Shown piece by piece: positions 24,918 through 33,907 of a stretch of 38,484 nucleotides of DNA. Every line of letters starts with the position of its first letter. Positions within the stretch are counted from its first letter, which is position 1. This stretch comes from Myxococcota bacterium (GTDB lineage: Bacteria; Myxococcota_A; Bradymonadia; Bradymonadales; GCA-2716585). A program made the position numbers and the translations under genes. Location of the stretch: positions 1 to 38,484 of the forward strand of contig CAUJGC010000187.1 of NCBI GenBank assembly GCA_963169075.1, in the 5' to 3' direction. A model generated the notes under the pieces. The model did no database searches. It had not been told where the DNA came from and saw only the letters and a list, made by a program, of their open reading frames with translations.

Positions 24918-27900
24918 TCAGCGGCGCCGCAGCGCCAGCCCCAGGGCGGCGCTCAGGAGGACCAGCACCGGCCAGAGCGCCGACCGACCCGCCGGGCGCG
25001 CCGCGCTGCAGAAGAGCCCGTTGCCCTCGATCCCGTAGGCCGTCGCCTCGGGGTTGATGGAGGCCTGGCAGGCGTCGCCCACGCCGTCACCGTCGGTGTC
25101 GCGCTGGTCGGGGTTCTCGACGTCGGGGCAGTTGTCCTCGTCGTCGCGGACCCCATCCCCGTCCTCGTCCTCGCCGGGCTCGTCGCAGGCGTCTCCGATG
25201 CCGTCACCGTCGGTGTCGCGCTGGTCGGGGTTCTCGACGTCGGGGCAGTTGTCGTCAGCGTCGTCCACGCCGTCGCCGTCGCCGTCCTCGATCTCCTCCT
25301 CGCAGGCGTCTCCGACGCCGTCGTTGTCGCTGTCGGCCTGATCCGGGTTGGCGACCCCGCGGCAGTTGTCCTCGCCGTCCACCACGCCGTCGCCGTCGCG
25401 ATCCATGCCGGGGTCCTCGTCGCAGACATCGCCCAGCCCGTCGCCGTCCAGATCGGCCTGCTCGGGGTTGGCGACCTGCGCGCAGTTGTCGTCGGCGTCC
25501 TCGACGCCGTCGCCGTCGTCGTCCGCGTCGCAGAGATCCCCCTGCCCGTCCGCGTCGAGATCCGCCTGGTCGGGGTTGGGGACGTCCGCGCAGTTGTCGG
25601 CGTCGTCCGCGACGCCGTCGCCGTCCAGATCGCCCTCGCAGGCGTCGCCCACGCCGTCCTCGTCCTCATCGGCCTGGTCGGGGTTGGCGACCAGCGGGCA
25701 GCTGTCCGCGTCGTCCTCCACGCCGTCCTCGTCGTCGTCCGCGTCGCAGGCGTCGCCTGCGCCGTCGCCGTCCAGGTCCAGCTGATCCGGATCGAAGACC
25801 AGCGGGCAGAGGTCGGCGTCATCGCCCACGCCGTCCCCGTCGTCGTCCTCGTCGCAGACATCCCCGAACCCGTCGCCGTCGGTGTCGGTCTGGTCATCCG
25901 AGGCGACCAGGGAGCAGCTGTCGTCCGGATCGATGACGCCGTCGCCGTCGTCATCCACGTCGCAGGCGTCGCCCTCGCCGTCCTCGTCGGTGTCCAGCTG
26001 GTCCGCGTTGGCGACGACCCGGCAGTTGTCGTCGTCGTCGCTCACGCCGTCGCCGTCGGTGTCCTCCTCGCAGACGTCGCCCACGCCGTCGGCGTCGGTG
26101 TCCTCCTGGTCGGGGTTGGCGATCAGGTAGCAGTTGTCGTCGGCGTCGTCGATGCCGTCGCCGTCGTCGTCCATGTCGCAGAGATCCCCCAGCCCGTCGC
26201 CGTCGGCGTCGGCCTGGTTGGTGTTGGGGACATCCACGCAGTTGTCGTCATCGTCCGCGACGCCGTCGCCGTCCAGATCGCCCTCGCAGGCGTCGCCCAC
26301 GCCGTCCTCGTCCTCATCGGCCTGGTCGGGGTTGGCGACCAGCGGGCAGCTGTCCGCGTCGTCCTCCACGCCGTCTTCGTCGTCGTCCGCGTCGCAGGCG
26401 TCGCCTGCGCCGTCGTTGTCGGTGTCCACCTGCTCGAAGTTGGCGACCAGCGGGCAGTTGTCCTCGTCGTCGTTGAAGCTGTCCCCGTCGGTGTCCACAT
26501 CGCAGGCGTCGCCTGCGCCGTCGGCGTCGGCGTCAGCCTGATCCGGGTTGGCGGTCAGCGGGCAGTTGTCGTCGTCATCGCTCACGCCGTCGTCGTCGTC
26601 GTCGTCGTCGCAGGCGTTCCCCTGACCGTCGCCGTCGGTGTCGGCCTGCGTGGGGTTGGCGATCAGCGGGCAGTTGTCGTCTGCGTCTGCGTCGCCGTCG
26701 TTGTCGTCGTCATCATCGCAGGCATCACCAAAGGCGTCGCCGTCGTTGTTGGCCTGATCCGGGTTGGCGACCAGCGGGCAGCTGTCGTCGTCATCGCTCA
26801 CGCCGTCGTCGTCGTCGTCATCGTCGCAGGCGTCGCCCTGGCCGTCGCCGTCGGTGTTTACCTGCAAGTCGTTTGCGACCAGCGGGCAGTTGTCGGCGTC
26901 ATCGCTCACGCCGTCGTTGTCGTCGTCCGCGTCGCACACGTCGCCCTCGCCGTCACTGTCGTTGTCGGCCTGGTCGTCGTTGGCGACCAGCGGGCAGTTG
27001 TCGTCATCGTCTGGGAGGGCGTCGTTGTCGTCGTTGTCGTCGCAGGCGTCGCCCTGGCCGTCGCTGTCGGTGTCTAACTGCAAGTCGTTTGCGATGAAGG
27101 GGCAGTTGTCCGCCCCGTCGGCCACGCCGTCGTTGTCGTCGTCCAGGTCGCAGGCGTCACCGAAGGCGTCGCCGTCGTTGTTGGCCTGATCCGTGTTGGC
27201 GAGCAGCGGGCAGTTGTCGGCGACGTCGTTGACCCCGTCGTTGTCGTCGTCCGGATCGCAGGCGTCACCGAGGGCGTCGCCGTCGTTGTTGGCCTGATCG
27301 GCGTTGGCGTTCAGCGGGCAGTTGTCCGCCGTATCCAGGCGTCCGTCGTTGTCGTCATCGGGATCGCAGGCGTCACCGAAGGCGTCCCCGTCGGTGTTGG
27401 TCTGCGCGCTGTTGGCGGTCAGCGGGCAGTTGTCGGCGCCGTCGCTCACGCCGTCGTTGTCGTCGTCCGGGTCACAGACGTCCCCGATGTCGTCGCCGTC
27501 GTTGTCGGCCTGATCATCATTGGCGACCAGGGGGCAGTTGTCGGCGGTGTCCGGGAGGGCGTCGTTGTCGTCGTTGTCGTCGCAGGCGTCGCCCTGGCTG
27601 TCGCCGTCGGTGTTCACCTGCAAGTCGTTTGCGGTGAGGGGGCAGTTGTCCGCCCCGTCGGCCACGCCGTCGTTGTCGTCGTCGGGATCGCAGACGTCGC
27701 CCAGGGCGTCGCCGTCGTTGTTGGCTTGATCCGGGTTGACGATCAGCGGGCAGTTGTCGGCGTTGTCGGGGAGGCCGTCGTTGTCGTCGTCGTCATCCCC
27801 CAGGTCGCAGCGCCCGTCCCCGTCGTTGTCCACGCCGTCCATCAGCGGGTTGGGGAAGCCCTCCAGCGCGCAGTCGTCGCAGGAGTCCATGTCGCTGTCA

Positions 27901-28856
27901 CGGCAGATGTTGCCGTCGCCCGGGTCGTCGTCGCATACGTCGCCCACCGTGTCGGCGTCGCCGTCGCCCTGATCGGTGTTCGGGTCGAAGGGGCAGTTGT
28001 CCTCTTCGTCACCGACCCCGTCCATGTCGGTGTCCACCTGGCAGTACTTGTTGCACCCGTCGAAGTAGTCGAGGTTGCCGTCGTCGCACAGCTCCCCCTC
28101 GTCCTGGATGCCGTTGCCGCAGAGGCTCACCATCCCGCCGCGGACAAAGAAGCGGTAGACGCCCGGGATGTTGACGTTGGACTGGGTGCAGACGTTGATC
28201 ACGTCTGCCGTCCGCGACTCCTCCGTCGCGAAGAAGTTGATCCCATCCCCCGCGTCGAAGCCCACCTGCGCCGGCGTCCCCCCAAGCCCCCCCGTCCCGT
28301 CGGAGGCGTCTCCGGTGGTCCACTCGCAGCGCTCGTAGCGGAACTCCACGTCAAAGTCACCCGGCTCGAAGTCCGCCGAGCGATCCGACAGGATCATCTG
28401 GAAGCTGTTGAGCTTGTCGACGTGCCGCGCGAAATAGCCCACGTTGAGCCACGTCACCACGACGCGCGCGGGCCCCTGCGCGAAGTGGATCCGGTTGTTG
28501 ACGCCGTCGCTGGTGCCGCGCAGATCCACGTCGGCCCAGAAGGGCGCGATCATCGGCTGCGCCGCTACAGGGAAGGGGGTCGGGGTGAAGCTCGACACCG
28601 CCCCTTCAAAGGTGATGTTCCCGTTGATGTTGACCCAGAGGTCGGTGTAGCTGGTCCCGAAGTAGTTGATCCCCAAAGGGAACGCGGTGGCGATGCTCTG
28701 CTGGGAGGACGGCGAGTCATCGCCGCTCAGCCCCACCACAGCCCCATAGCCCGCAGGCCCACCCAGGCCACCGATCAGCGGGACAGCCCCCGCCGGAGAC
28801 GCGAAGAACAAGACCACCCCCCCCGTCAGGAGGGGGAGGTAACGCGGCGCTTTCAT
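24918..28856 (-). CDS. Thrombospondin type 3 repeat surface protein with nidogen-like N-terminus and MYXO-CTERM-like tail
   Basis: Signal MKAPRYLPLLTGGVVLFFASPAGA; INYFGTSYTDLWVNINGNITFEG nidogen-like; CGNGIQDEGELCDDGNLDYFDGCNKYC; about 26 DxDxDGxGDxCDxDDDxDGVxDxxDNCP repeats; tail FCSAARPAGRSALWPVLVLLSAALGLALRRR. Confidence 0.93.
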   Translation of the reverse strand: MKAPRYLPLLTGGVVLFFASPAGAVPLIGGLGGPAGYGAVVGLSGDDSPSSQQSIATAFPLGINYFGTSYTDLWVNINGNITFEGAVSSFTPTPFPVAAQPMIAPFWADVDLRGTSDGVNNRIHFAQGPARVVVTWLNVGYFARHVDKLNSFQMILSDRSADFEPGDFDVEFRYERCEWTTGDASDGTGGLGGTPAQVGFDAGDGINFFATEESRTADVINVCTQSNVNIPGVYRFFVRGGMVSLCGNGIQDEGELCDDGNLDYFDGCNKYCQVDTDMDGVGDEEDNCPFDPNTDQGDGDADTVGDVCDDDPGDGNICRDSDMDSCDDCALEGFPNPLMDGVDNDGDGRCDLGDDDDDNDGLPDNADNCPLIVNPDQANNDGDALGDVCDPDDDNDGVADGADNCPLTANDLQVNTDGDSQGDACDDNDDNDALPDTADNCPLVANDDQADNDGDDIGDVCDPDDDNDGVSDGADNCPLTANSAQTNTDGDAFGDACDPDDDNDGRLDTADNCPLNANADQANNDGDALGDACDPDDDNDGVNDVADNCPLLANTDQANNDGDAFGDACDLDDDNDGVADGADNCPFIANDLQLDTDSDGQGDACDDNDDNDALPDDDDNCPLVANDDQADNDSDGEGDVCDADDDNDGVSDDADNCPLVANDLQVNTDGDGQGDACDDDDDDDGVSDDDDSCPLVANPDQANNDGDAFGDACDDDDDNDGDADADDNCPLIANPTQADTDGDGQGNACDDDDDDDGVSDDDDNCPLTANPDQADADADGAGDACDVDTDGDSFNDDEDNCPLVANFEQVDTDNDGAGDACDADDDEDGVEDDADSCPLVANPDQADEDEDGVGDACEGDLDGDGVADDDDNCVDVPNTNQADADGDGLGDLCDMDDDGDGIDDADDNCYLIANPDQEDTDADGVGDVCEEDTDGDGVSDDDDNCRVVANADQLDTDEDGEGDACDVDDDGDGVIDPDDSCSLVASDDQTDTDGDGFGDVCDEDDDGDGVGDDADLCPLVFDPDQLDLDGDGAGDACDADDDEDGVEDDADSCPLVANPDQADEDEDGVGDACEGDLDGDGVADDADNCADVPNPDQADLDADGQGDLCDADDDGDGVEDADDNCAQVANPEQADLDGDGLGDVCDEDPGMDRDGDGVVDGEDNCRGVANPDQADSDNDGVGDACEEEIEDGDGDGVDDADDNCPDVENPDQRDTDGDGIGDACDEPGEDEDGDGVRDDEDNCPDVENPDQRDTDGDGVGDACQASINPEATAYGIEGNGLFCSAARPAGRSALWPVLVLLSAALGLALRRR
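25603..25767. repeat. 165-bp near-identical repeat (copy 1) within the TSP3 array
   Basis: Matches 26251-26415 with one mismatch seen (25728 C versus 26376 T); offset 648 bp. Confidence 0.85.
26251..26415. repeat. 165-bp near-identical repeat (copy 2) within the TSP3 array
   Basis: See copy 1 at 25603-25767. Confidence 0.85.
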
Positions 28857-28917
28857 GATAGAGTCCTCCAGGTTGGGTTGGAGATGTAGGCAAAGGTAGC
28901 CCAACACCTCCACGCTA

Positions 28918-28934
28918 GCGCCGTCAGACGGCGC
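28918..28934. promoter_or_regulatory. 17-bp palindrome GCGCCGTC-A-GACGGCGC in the TSP3 / CoA-transferase divergent region
   Basis: Perfect 8-bp arms around one central nucleotide. Confidence 0.4.
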
Positions 28935-28975
28935 GGGCAAATGTTTCATGCGCTGAATCGCCAGGAGGAGCCACC

Positions 28976-31171
28976 TTGAGCGCCCTGCAAGGAGTTCGAG
29001 TTCTCGACGGGACCCACGGCCAGGCCGGCGCCTACGCAGGCGCCCTCCTGGCAGACCTGGGCGCCGAGGTCGTCCGGCACCCAGGCGTTGGGTGCCTCCT
29101 CCGCGGCCGCACCTGCCTCGACGACGACCCCGACGCCCTCTGGGCCACCCTCGCCCCGCACGCCGACGTCCTCCTCTGGGACGGCCCCCGCGCCCCCCTG
29201 GGCGCCGTCGCCCCCTGGCAGATCTTCTGCCACCTCCCCCCCTTCGCCCCCGGCGAGCCCCCCGCCCCAGGACGCCCCGGACACCCCGAGGCCTGGATGG
29301 GCCTCTACGCTCCCCCCGTCGGCGCCCGCCCCGCCGTCCACCACCTCGGCCTCCTCCCCCTCACCGCCGCCCTCTATGCCCTCAACGGCGTCCTCGCCGC
29401 CCTCCTCGCCCGAGAAGAGAGCGGCCTCGGCCAGGAGGTGCGCTGCGTCGAAGCCGACGCCGCCTACCCCCTCCTCGAACTCAACGCCCTCTTCACCCTC
29501 TCCCCCCCGCGCCGCTGGGCTACCCTCCCCTGGGCCGCCACCCCCTTCATCGGCCCCTGGCGCGCCGCCCGCGGCGGCTGGATCTACGTCCACCTCGGCC
29601 TCCGCGCCCACCTCGCCCGCTTCCTCGACGCCGCCGACGCCCTCGCCCCCGCCGAGGCCGCCCGCCTCCGCCGCGTCCTCAGCCCCGCCGTCCTGGCCGA
29701 GCCCACCTCCGTCGGCTCCGGCCTGGAGCAGCTCCGCCTCCGCCGCGCCCTCCGCGCCCTCTTCCTCCGCCTCGAAGCCCCCCGCTGGGAGGAGGCCCTC
29801 TCCGACGCCGGGCTCTGCGCCGTCGAGGTCCGCCCACCCACCACCTGGCGCGACTCCCCCCACGCCCGCGCCTCCCGACAGGTCGTCGAGCTGGACGGGC
29901 GCCTCGCCCCCGGCGCCGCCCTCACCCTCTCCGCCACCCCCGCCCTCCCTCGCCCCGCCGCCCCCGCAGACCGCCAGGACGTCCTCCGCCGCTGGCGCGC
30001 CGCGCCGCGACCCGCCCGCCGCGCCGCGCCCCCGCCGCACCCCCTCCACAACCTCCGCGTCCTCGATCTCACCCAGGTCATCGCCGGACCCACCGCCGCA
30101 CGCACCCTCGCGGAGCTGGGCGCTACCGTCCACCGCGTCGAGAACCCCCGCTTCGACGCCCCCTGGGTCGAAGCCTTCCACATCGCCTTCAACACCGGGA
30201 AATCCTCCGAGACGATCAACCTGAACTCCTCAGCTGGGCGCGCGCGCTTCTGGGAGCTTGTGGAGGAGCTGCGCCCGGACGTGGTGCTCCAGAACCTCCG
30301 CCCGGGCGCCGCCGAGGCGCTGGGGATCGGGGAGGCGGACGTGCGCGCCCGGCTCCCCGAGGTGATCTACGCCCACCTGACGGCCTGGGGCGAGGAGGGG
30401 CCGTGGGCGCCGCGCCCGGGCTGGGAGCAGACGGCGCAGGCGGCGTGCGGCGTCCAGGCGGTGTGGGGCGGCGACGCGGGGCCGTCGCTCTTCCCGCTGC
30501 CCTTCAACGACCTGGGGACGGGGCTCCTGGGGGCGCTCGGGATCCAGGCGGCGCTCTGGGCCCGCCGCCGCGGCCTGGCGGGCGGGCAGCGGGTGGGCGC
30601 CTGCCTCTCCGCCACGGCGACCTGGATGCAGGCCGCGACCCTCTTCGACGGGGCGCTCCAGCCCTGGGGCGCCTCCTCGCTGGGCGCCTGGCCCGGGCGC
30701 CGCGCCTACCGCCTGGCCGACGGCTGGGCCTTCCTGGAGGCCGCCCCTGCGACGCTCCGCGACCTCCACCGGGTCGAGGGCCTGGCGGCCTGCGGCGCCG
30801 CCTCGGGGGGCCCCGCCCTGGGCGCGGCGCTGGAGGCCGCCCTGGCGACCGCCCCCCTGGCGACCTGGCGCGCCCGCCTGGACGCCGCAGCGCTGGGGGA
30901 GGCCGTGGCGCTGACGCCGTGGCGCACATGGCGCGCGGCGCTGCTGGACCCGCGCGCCGCCCAGCGCGGCCTGGTCCACCGCCGCCACCACGACGGCATC
31001 GGAGAGGTGACCGAGACCGGCTCGCCGCTCCGCCTCCAGGGCACCCCGCTTGTCAAGACCGCGCCCGCCCCGCGTCGGGGAGAGGCTGATGTCGGCGCCC
31101 TCAGCGCGCCGAGCTGGATCCACGCCCAGGCGCGCGGCGCGCTGGGCCTCTTGCTCAGGAGGTGGTCATGA
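28976..31171 (+). CDS. Tandem-domain CoA-transferase family III (CaiB/BaiF)-like protein
   Basis: Two family-III-like N-termini (LQGVRVLDGTHGQAGAYAGALLADLGAEVVRH and LHNLRVLDLTQVIAGPTAARTLAELGATVHRVENP), NTGKSSETINLNSSAGRARFWELVEELRPDVVLQNLRPGAAEALGIGEADV; TTG start with AGGAGG at 28962-28967. Confidence 0.85.
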   Translation: MSALQGVRVLDGTHGQAGAYAGALLADLGAEVVRHPGVGCLLRGRTCLDDDPDALWATLAPHADVLLWDGPRAPLGAVAPWQIFCHLPPFAPGEPPAPGRPGHPEAWMGLYAPPVGARPAVHHLGLLPLTAALYALNGVLAALLAREESGLGQEVRCVEADAAYPLLELNALFTLSPPRRWATLPWAATPFIGPWRAARGGWIYVHLGLRAHLARFLDAADALAPAEAARLRRVLSPAVLAEPTSVGSGLEQLRLRRALRALFLRLEAPRWEEALSDAGLCAVEVRPPTTWRDSPHARASRQVVELDGRLAPGAALTLSATPALPRPAAPADRQDVLRRWRAAPRPARRAAPPPHPLHNLRVLDLTQVIAGPTAARTLAELGATVHRVENPRFDAPWVEAFHIAFNTGKSSETINLNSSAGRARFWELVEELRPDVVLQNLRPGAAEALGIGEADVRARLPEVIYAHLTAWGEEGPWAPRPGWEQTAQAACGVQAVWGGDAGPSLFPLPFNDLGTGLLGALGIQAALWARRRGLAGGQRVGACLSATATWMQAATLFDGALQPWGASSLGAWPGRRAYRLADGWAFLEAAPATLRDLHRVEGLAACGAASGGPALGAALEAALATAPLATWRARLDAAALGEAVALTPWRTWRAALLDPRAAQRGLVHRRHHDGIGEVTETGSPLRLQGTPLVKTAPAPRRGEADVGALSAPSWIHAQARGALGLLLRRWS

Positions 31172-32847
31172 ACCGGACGGTGCGGCAGGTGCTTGGGGTG
31201 CTCGGAGCAGCGGCGGTCCTGCTGGGCGGCCTGGGGAGCGCGGAGGCCTTCTGCGGCTTCTACGTCTCCGGGGCCACCGGCGACCTCTACAGCAAGGCGA
31301 CGATGACGGTCATGATGCGCGACGGGATGCGGACCGTCCTGGCGATGCGCAACGACTACCAGGGCCCCCCCGAAGACTTCGCCATGGTCATCCCCGTCCC
31401 CGTCGTCCTCAAGAAGGCGGACGTCAAGACCCTCTCCCCCGACCTCTTCGCCAAGGTGGACGGCATGGCCGCCCCCCGCCTCGTCGAGTACTGGGAGCAG
31501 GACCCCTGCAGCGGGGACCCTGGGGTCGCCTTCGGCTTCGGAGGCATCGGCCTCATCGGCACCGGGCGCGGCGGCGGCGGCGCCGGCTTCGGCTCCCTGG
31601 GCGCGGTCCAGATCGAGGCCCAGTTCGAGGTCGCAGAGTACGAGATCGTCATCCTCAGCGCCAAAGAGTCCACGGCGCTCGACGCCTGGCTCCGCGAAGC
31701 GAAGTACAACATCCCCAAGGGCGCCGAGGCCGTCCTCCGACCCTACGTCGAGGGCGGCATGTACTTCTTCGTCGCCAAGGTCAACGCGAAGAAGGTCAAG
31801 TTCCGCGAGGGGCGCGCGCAGCTCTCTCCGCTTCGATTTCATTACGATACAAAAACATTTGATCTCCCGGTTCGATTGGGGCTCTTGAACGCCGACGGGC
31901 CGCAGGATCTCCTGGTGCACATCTTCGCGAAGGGGCAGCGCTACGAGGTCGCCAACTACCCCAACGCGACGATCCCGACCAACCTCGACGTGGCGCCGGA
32001 GGCGCGGCGGAGCTTCGGGGGCTTCTACGCGGCGCTCTTCGACGAGGTGCAGCGCAAGACCCCGGGCGCGGTGGTGACCGAGTACGCCTGGGACGCCTCC
32101 ACCTGCGACCCGTGTCCGGGGCCGACCCTGACGGCGTCGGACCTCCTCTCGCTGGGGGCGGACGTGATGCCGGGGCGCGACACCAGCGGGCTGGTGCTCA
32201 CGCGGCTGCACGCCCGCTACGACGCGGCCTCGCTGCGGGAGGATCTGGTCTTCCGCGCCGCCGGGCCGCTGGAGGGCGGACGCGAGGTCTACCAACACGG
32301 CACCCTGGAGCGCGGCGCCAGGGAGGCCGAGCGCAACAACTTCCAGGCCCGCTACGCCATCCGACACCCCTGGGAGGGGGAGATCGCCTGCGACCGCTAC
32401 ACCCGGGGGCGCTGGGGGGCGCGGCCTGTCAAAGAAGGGGAGAGCCAGGAGCCTCAGGAGACGGCCTCGCCTCGCGCCCAGGCGGCCCGGGGGCTGGCCT
32501 ACGCCCCGCGCGACGAGGTGAAGCTGGCGAGCCTGCTCCGGACCGACCTGCCCGAGCTGAAGGTGGAGGCCGAGACGCGGACGCGGGACCTGCTCGGCGG
32601 GGGTGGCCGCGGCGCAGCGGCGCCTGTCGCGCCTGTCGCGGAGGCGGGGAGCGTGGCGGAGGCGGGGAGCGCGGCGCCGGCGGGGAGCGCGGTGGCGCCT
32701 GCGGCGTCGGCGGGATCGGCGCCTCCGGCGGCGGCTGGCGGGGTGGGGTGCGCGGCGGCGCGGGGGCGATCTCCGGGGTGGCTGGGCGGCGTGCTTGTGT
32801 TGGCGGGGCTCGTGGGGCTGCGTTTGGGGAGGCGGCGCAGGGTGTGA
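31168..32847 (+). CDS. DUF2330-like secreted protein with MYXO-CTERM-like tail
   Basis: Signal, then FCGFYVSGATGDLYSKATMTVMMRDGMRTVLAMRNDYQGPPEDFAMVIPVPVVL (DUF2330-like); tail GCAAARGRSPGWLGGVLVLAGLVGLRLGRRRRV; ATGA overlap with the upstream gene. Confidence 0.85.
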   Translation: MNRTVRQVLGVLGAAAVLLGGLGSAEAFCGFYVSGATGDLYSKATMTVMMRDGMRTVLAMRNDYQGPPEDFAMVIPVPVVLKKADVKTLSPDLFAKVDGMAAPRLVEYWEQDPCSGDPGVAFGFGGIGLIGTGRGGGGAGFGSLGAVQIEAQFEVAEYEIVILSAKESTALDAWLREAKYNIPKGAEAVLRPYVEGGMYFFVAKVNAKKVKFREGRAQLSPLRFHYDTKTFDLPVRLGLLNADGPQDLLVHIFAKGQRYEVANYPNATIPTNLDVAPEARRSFGGFYAALFDEVQRKTPGAVVTEYAWDASTCDPCPGPTLTASDLLSLGADVMPGRDTSGLVLTRLHARYDAASLREDLVFRAAGPLEGGREVYQHGTLERGAREAERNNFQARYAIRHPWEGEIACDRYTRGRWGARPVKEGESQEPQETASPRAQAARGLAYAPRDEVKLASLLRTDLPELKVEAETRTRDLLGGGGRGAAAPVAPVAEAGSVAEAGSAAPAGSAVAPAASAGSAPPAAAGGVGCAAARGRSPGWLGGVLVLAGLVGLRLGRRRRV

Positions 32848-32855
32848 TAGGGTGG

Positions 32856-32895
32856 GCGCCTCCGGCGGCCAGGGGAAGCTCCCCTGGACCCCTTT
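32856..32895 (+). terminator. GCCTCCGGCGGC-headed hairpin terminator, copy 2
   Basis: GCGCCTCCGGCGGCCAGGGGAAGCTCCCCTGGACCCCTTTT; 8-bp stem CCAGGGGA/TCCCCTGG followed by a T run; 8 nt after the stop. Confidence 0.8.
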
Positions 32896-32917
32896 TCTCT
32901 TGAGCTGAGGAGGCGCG

Positions 32918-33907
32918 ATGCGTGGGTGGTGGTGTGCGCTGGCGGCGGTGACGCTGCTGGCGGCGGGTTGCGGCGATGACGAGGCGTCGTCGGCTGCTCC
33001 GGCAGGTGGGGAGCAGCCCGACGGGGAGCCTGCGGAGCAGCCGGGGGCCGACGACCCGACGGCGCGCCAGGCGGCGCGGGCAGGGACGGCGTGGTATCCG
33101 GGGACCAAGGCGGCGCTGGACGCGAAGGTGGACGGCCTGCTGGCGGACGTGGGGGCGACGCCTGCGCCTGCGCGGGCGGTGCTGGTGCCGCACGCGTCGC
33201 TGAAGTACTCGGGGCACGTGCAGGCGGCGGCCTACGCGCGGGTGGAGGCGCCGGATGTGGCGATCGTGCTCGCCTCGGATCACGACCTGGCCGGGGAGGC
33301 GCTGGCGATCTGGACCGAGGGGCCGTGGCTGGTGCCGGGCTACGCGCTCTACACCGAGCAGGAGGCTGCGGCGTCGCTGATGGCGGCCTTCCCGGAGCTG
33401 AAGCCAGACCGCGCGGCCTTCGACAACCACCCGCCGGAGCTTCAGATGCCCTTCCTGGCGCGGCTGAACCCGGCGCTGCGCCTGGTGGTGATCGCGTTCC
33501 ATGACAACAGCCGCAACGACTTCAAGGGCTTCTCCCCCGAGCGGACGCGGGCGCTGGGCGCGGCGCTGGCCGACGTGATCCGGGAGCTGGAGGCGGACGG
33601 TCAGCGCGTCCTCATCGCGGCGACCACCGACCTCATCCACTACGAGCCGCTGGCCGACGCCGAGCGCCAGCACGACGACCTCCTGGGCTACATCGAGGCC
33701 CTGGACGTGGAGGGCCTCCACGCCTACGTCACCGCCGAGAGCACGTCGATCTGCGGCGAGGTCCCGACGGCGGTGATGATGGCGACGGTGGAGGCGCTGG
33801 GGGCGACCCCGGCGGACGTGGAGGAGGTGGCGCGGGACACCAGCGCCTCGATCAACAGCGACGAAGAGGCCGTGGTCGGCTACACGGGGGTGGTGATATG
33901 GAGATGA
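32918..33907 (+). CDS. Memo-like (AmmeMemoRadiSam system protein B family) lipoprotein
   Basis: LAAVTLLAAGCGDDE lipobox; RAGTAWYPG, AVLVPHASLKYSGHVQAAAYARV, LASDHD, HPPELQMPFLARL, IAATTDLIHYEPL, SICGEVPTAVMM. Confidence 0.88.
   Translation: MRGWWCALAAVTLLAAGCGDDEASSAAPAGGEQPDGEPAEQPGADDPTARQAARAGTAWYPGTKAALDAKVDGLLADVGATPAPARAVLVPHASLKYSGHVQAAAYARVEAPDVAIVLASDHDLAGEALAIWTEGPWLVPGYALYTEQEAAASLMAAFPELKPDRAAFDNHPPELQMPFLARLNPALRLVVIAFHDNSRNDFKGFSPERTRALGAALADVIRELEADGQRVLIAATTDLIHYEPLADAERQHDDLLGYIEALDVEGLHAYVTAESTSICGEVPTAVMMATVEALGATPADVEEVARDTSASINSDEEAVVGYTGVVIWR

Noticed and set aside
25054-27972. Ser/Pro-rich + strand ORFs (SSPSPSSSSS) as mucin-like proteins
   Set aside because: Antisense of Asp-rich TSP3 codons (GAC/GAT), which always read as Ser/Val/Pro patterns
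25000-28000. Regular short repeats considered as a CRISPR array
   Set aside because: They are in-frame protein repeats of variable length without constant repeat/spacer structure, and no cas genes are present
29092-31089. 665-aa Arg/Pro-rich + frame in the CoA-transferase region
   Set aside because: Explained by extreme C-ending codons of the real frame; P/R low complexity
30706-33108. 800-aa minus ORF across the CoA-transferase/DUF2330/Memo region
   Set aside because: Crosses three supported + genes; no domain motifs
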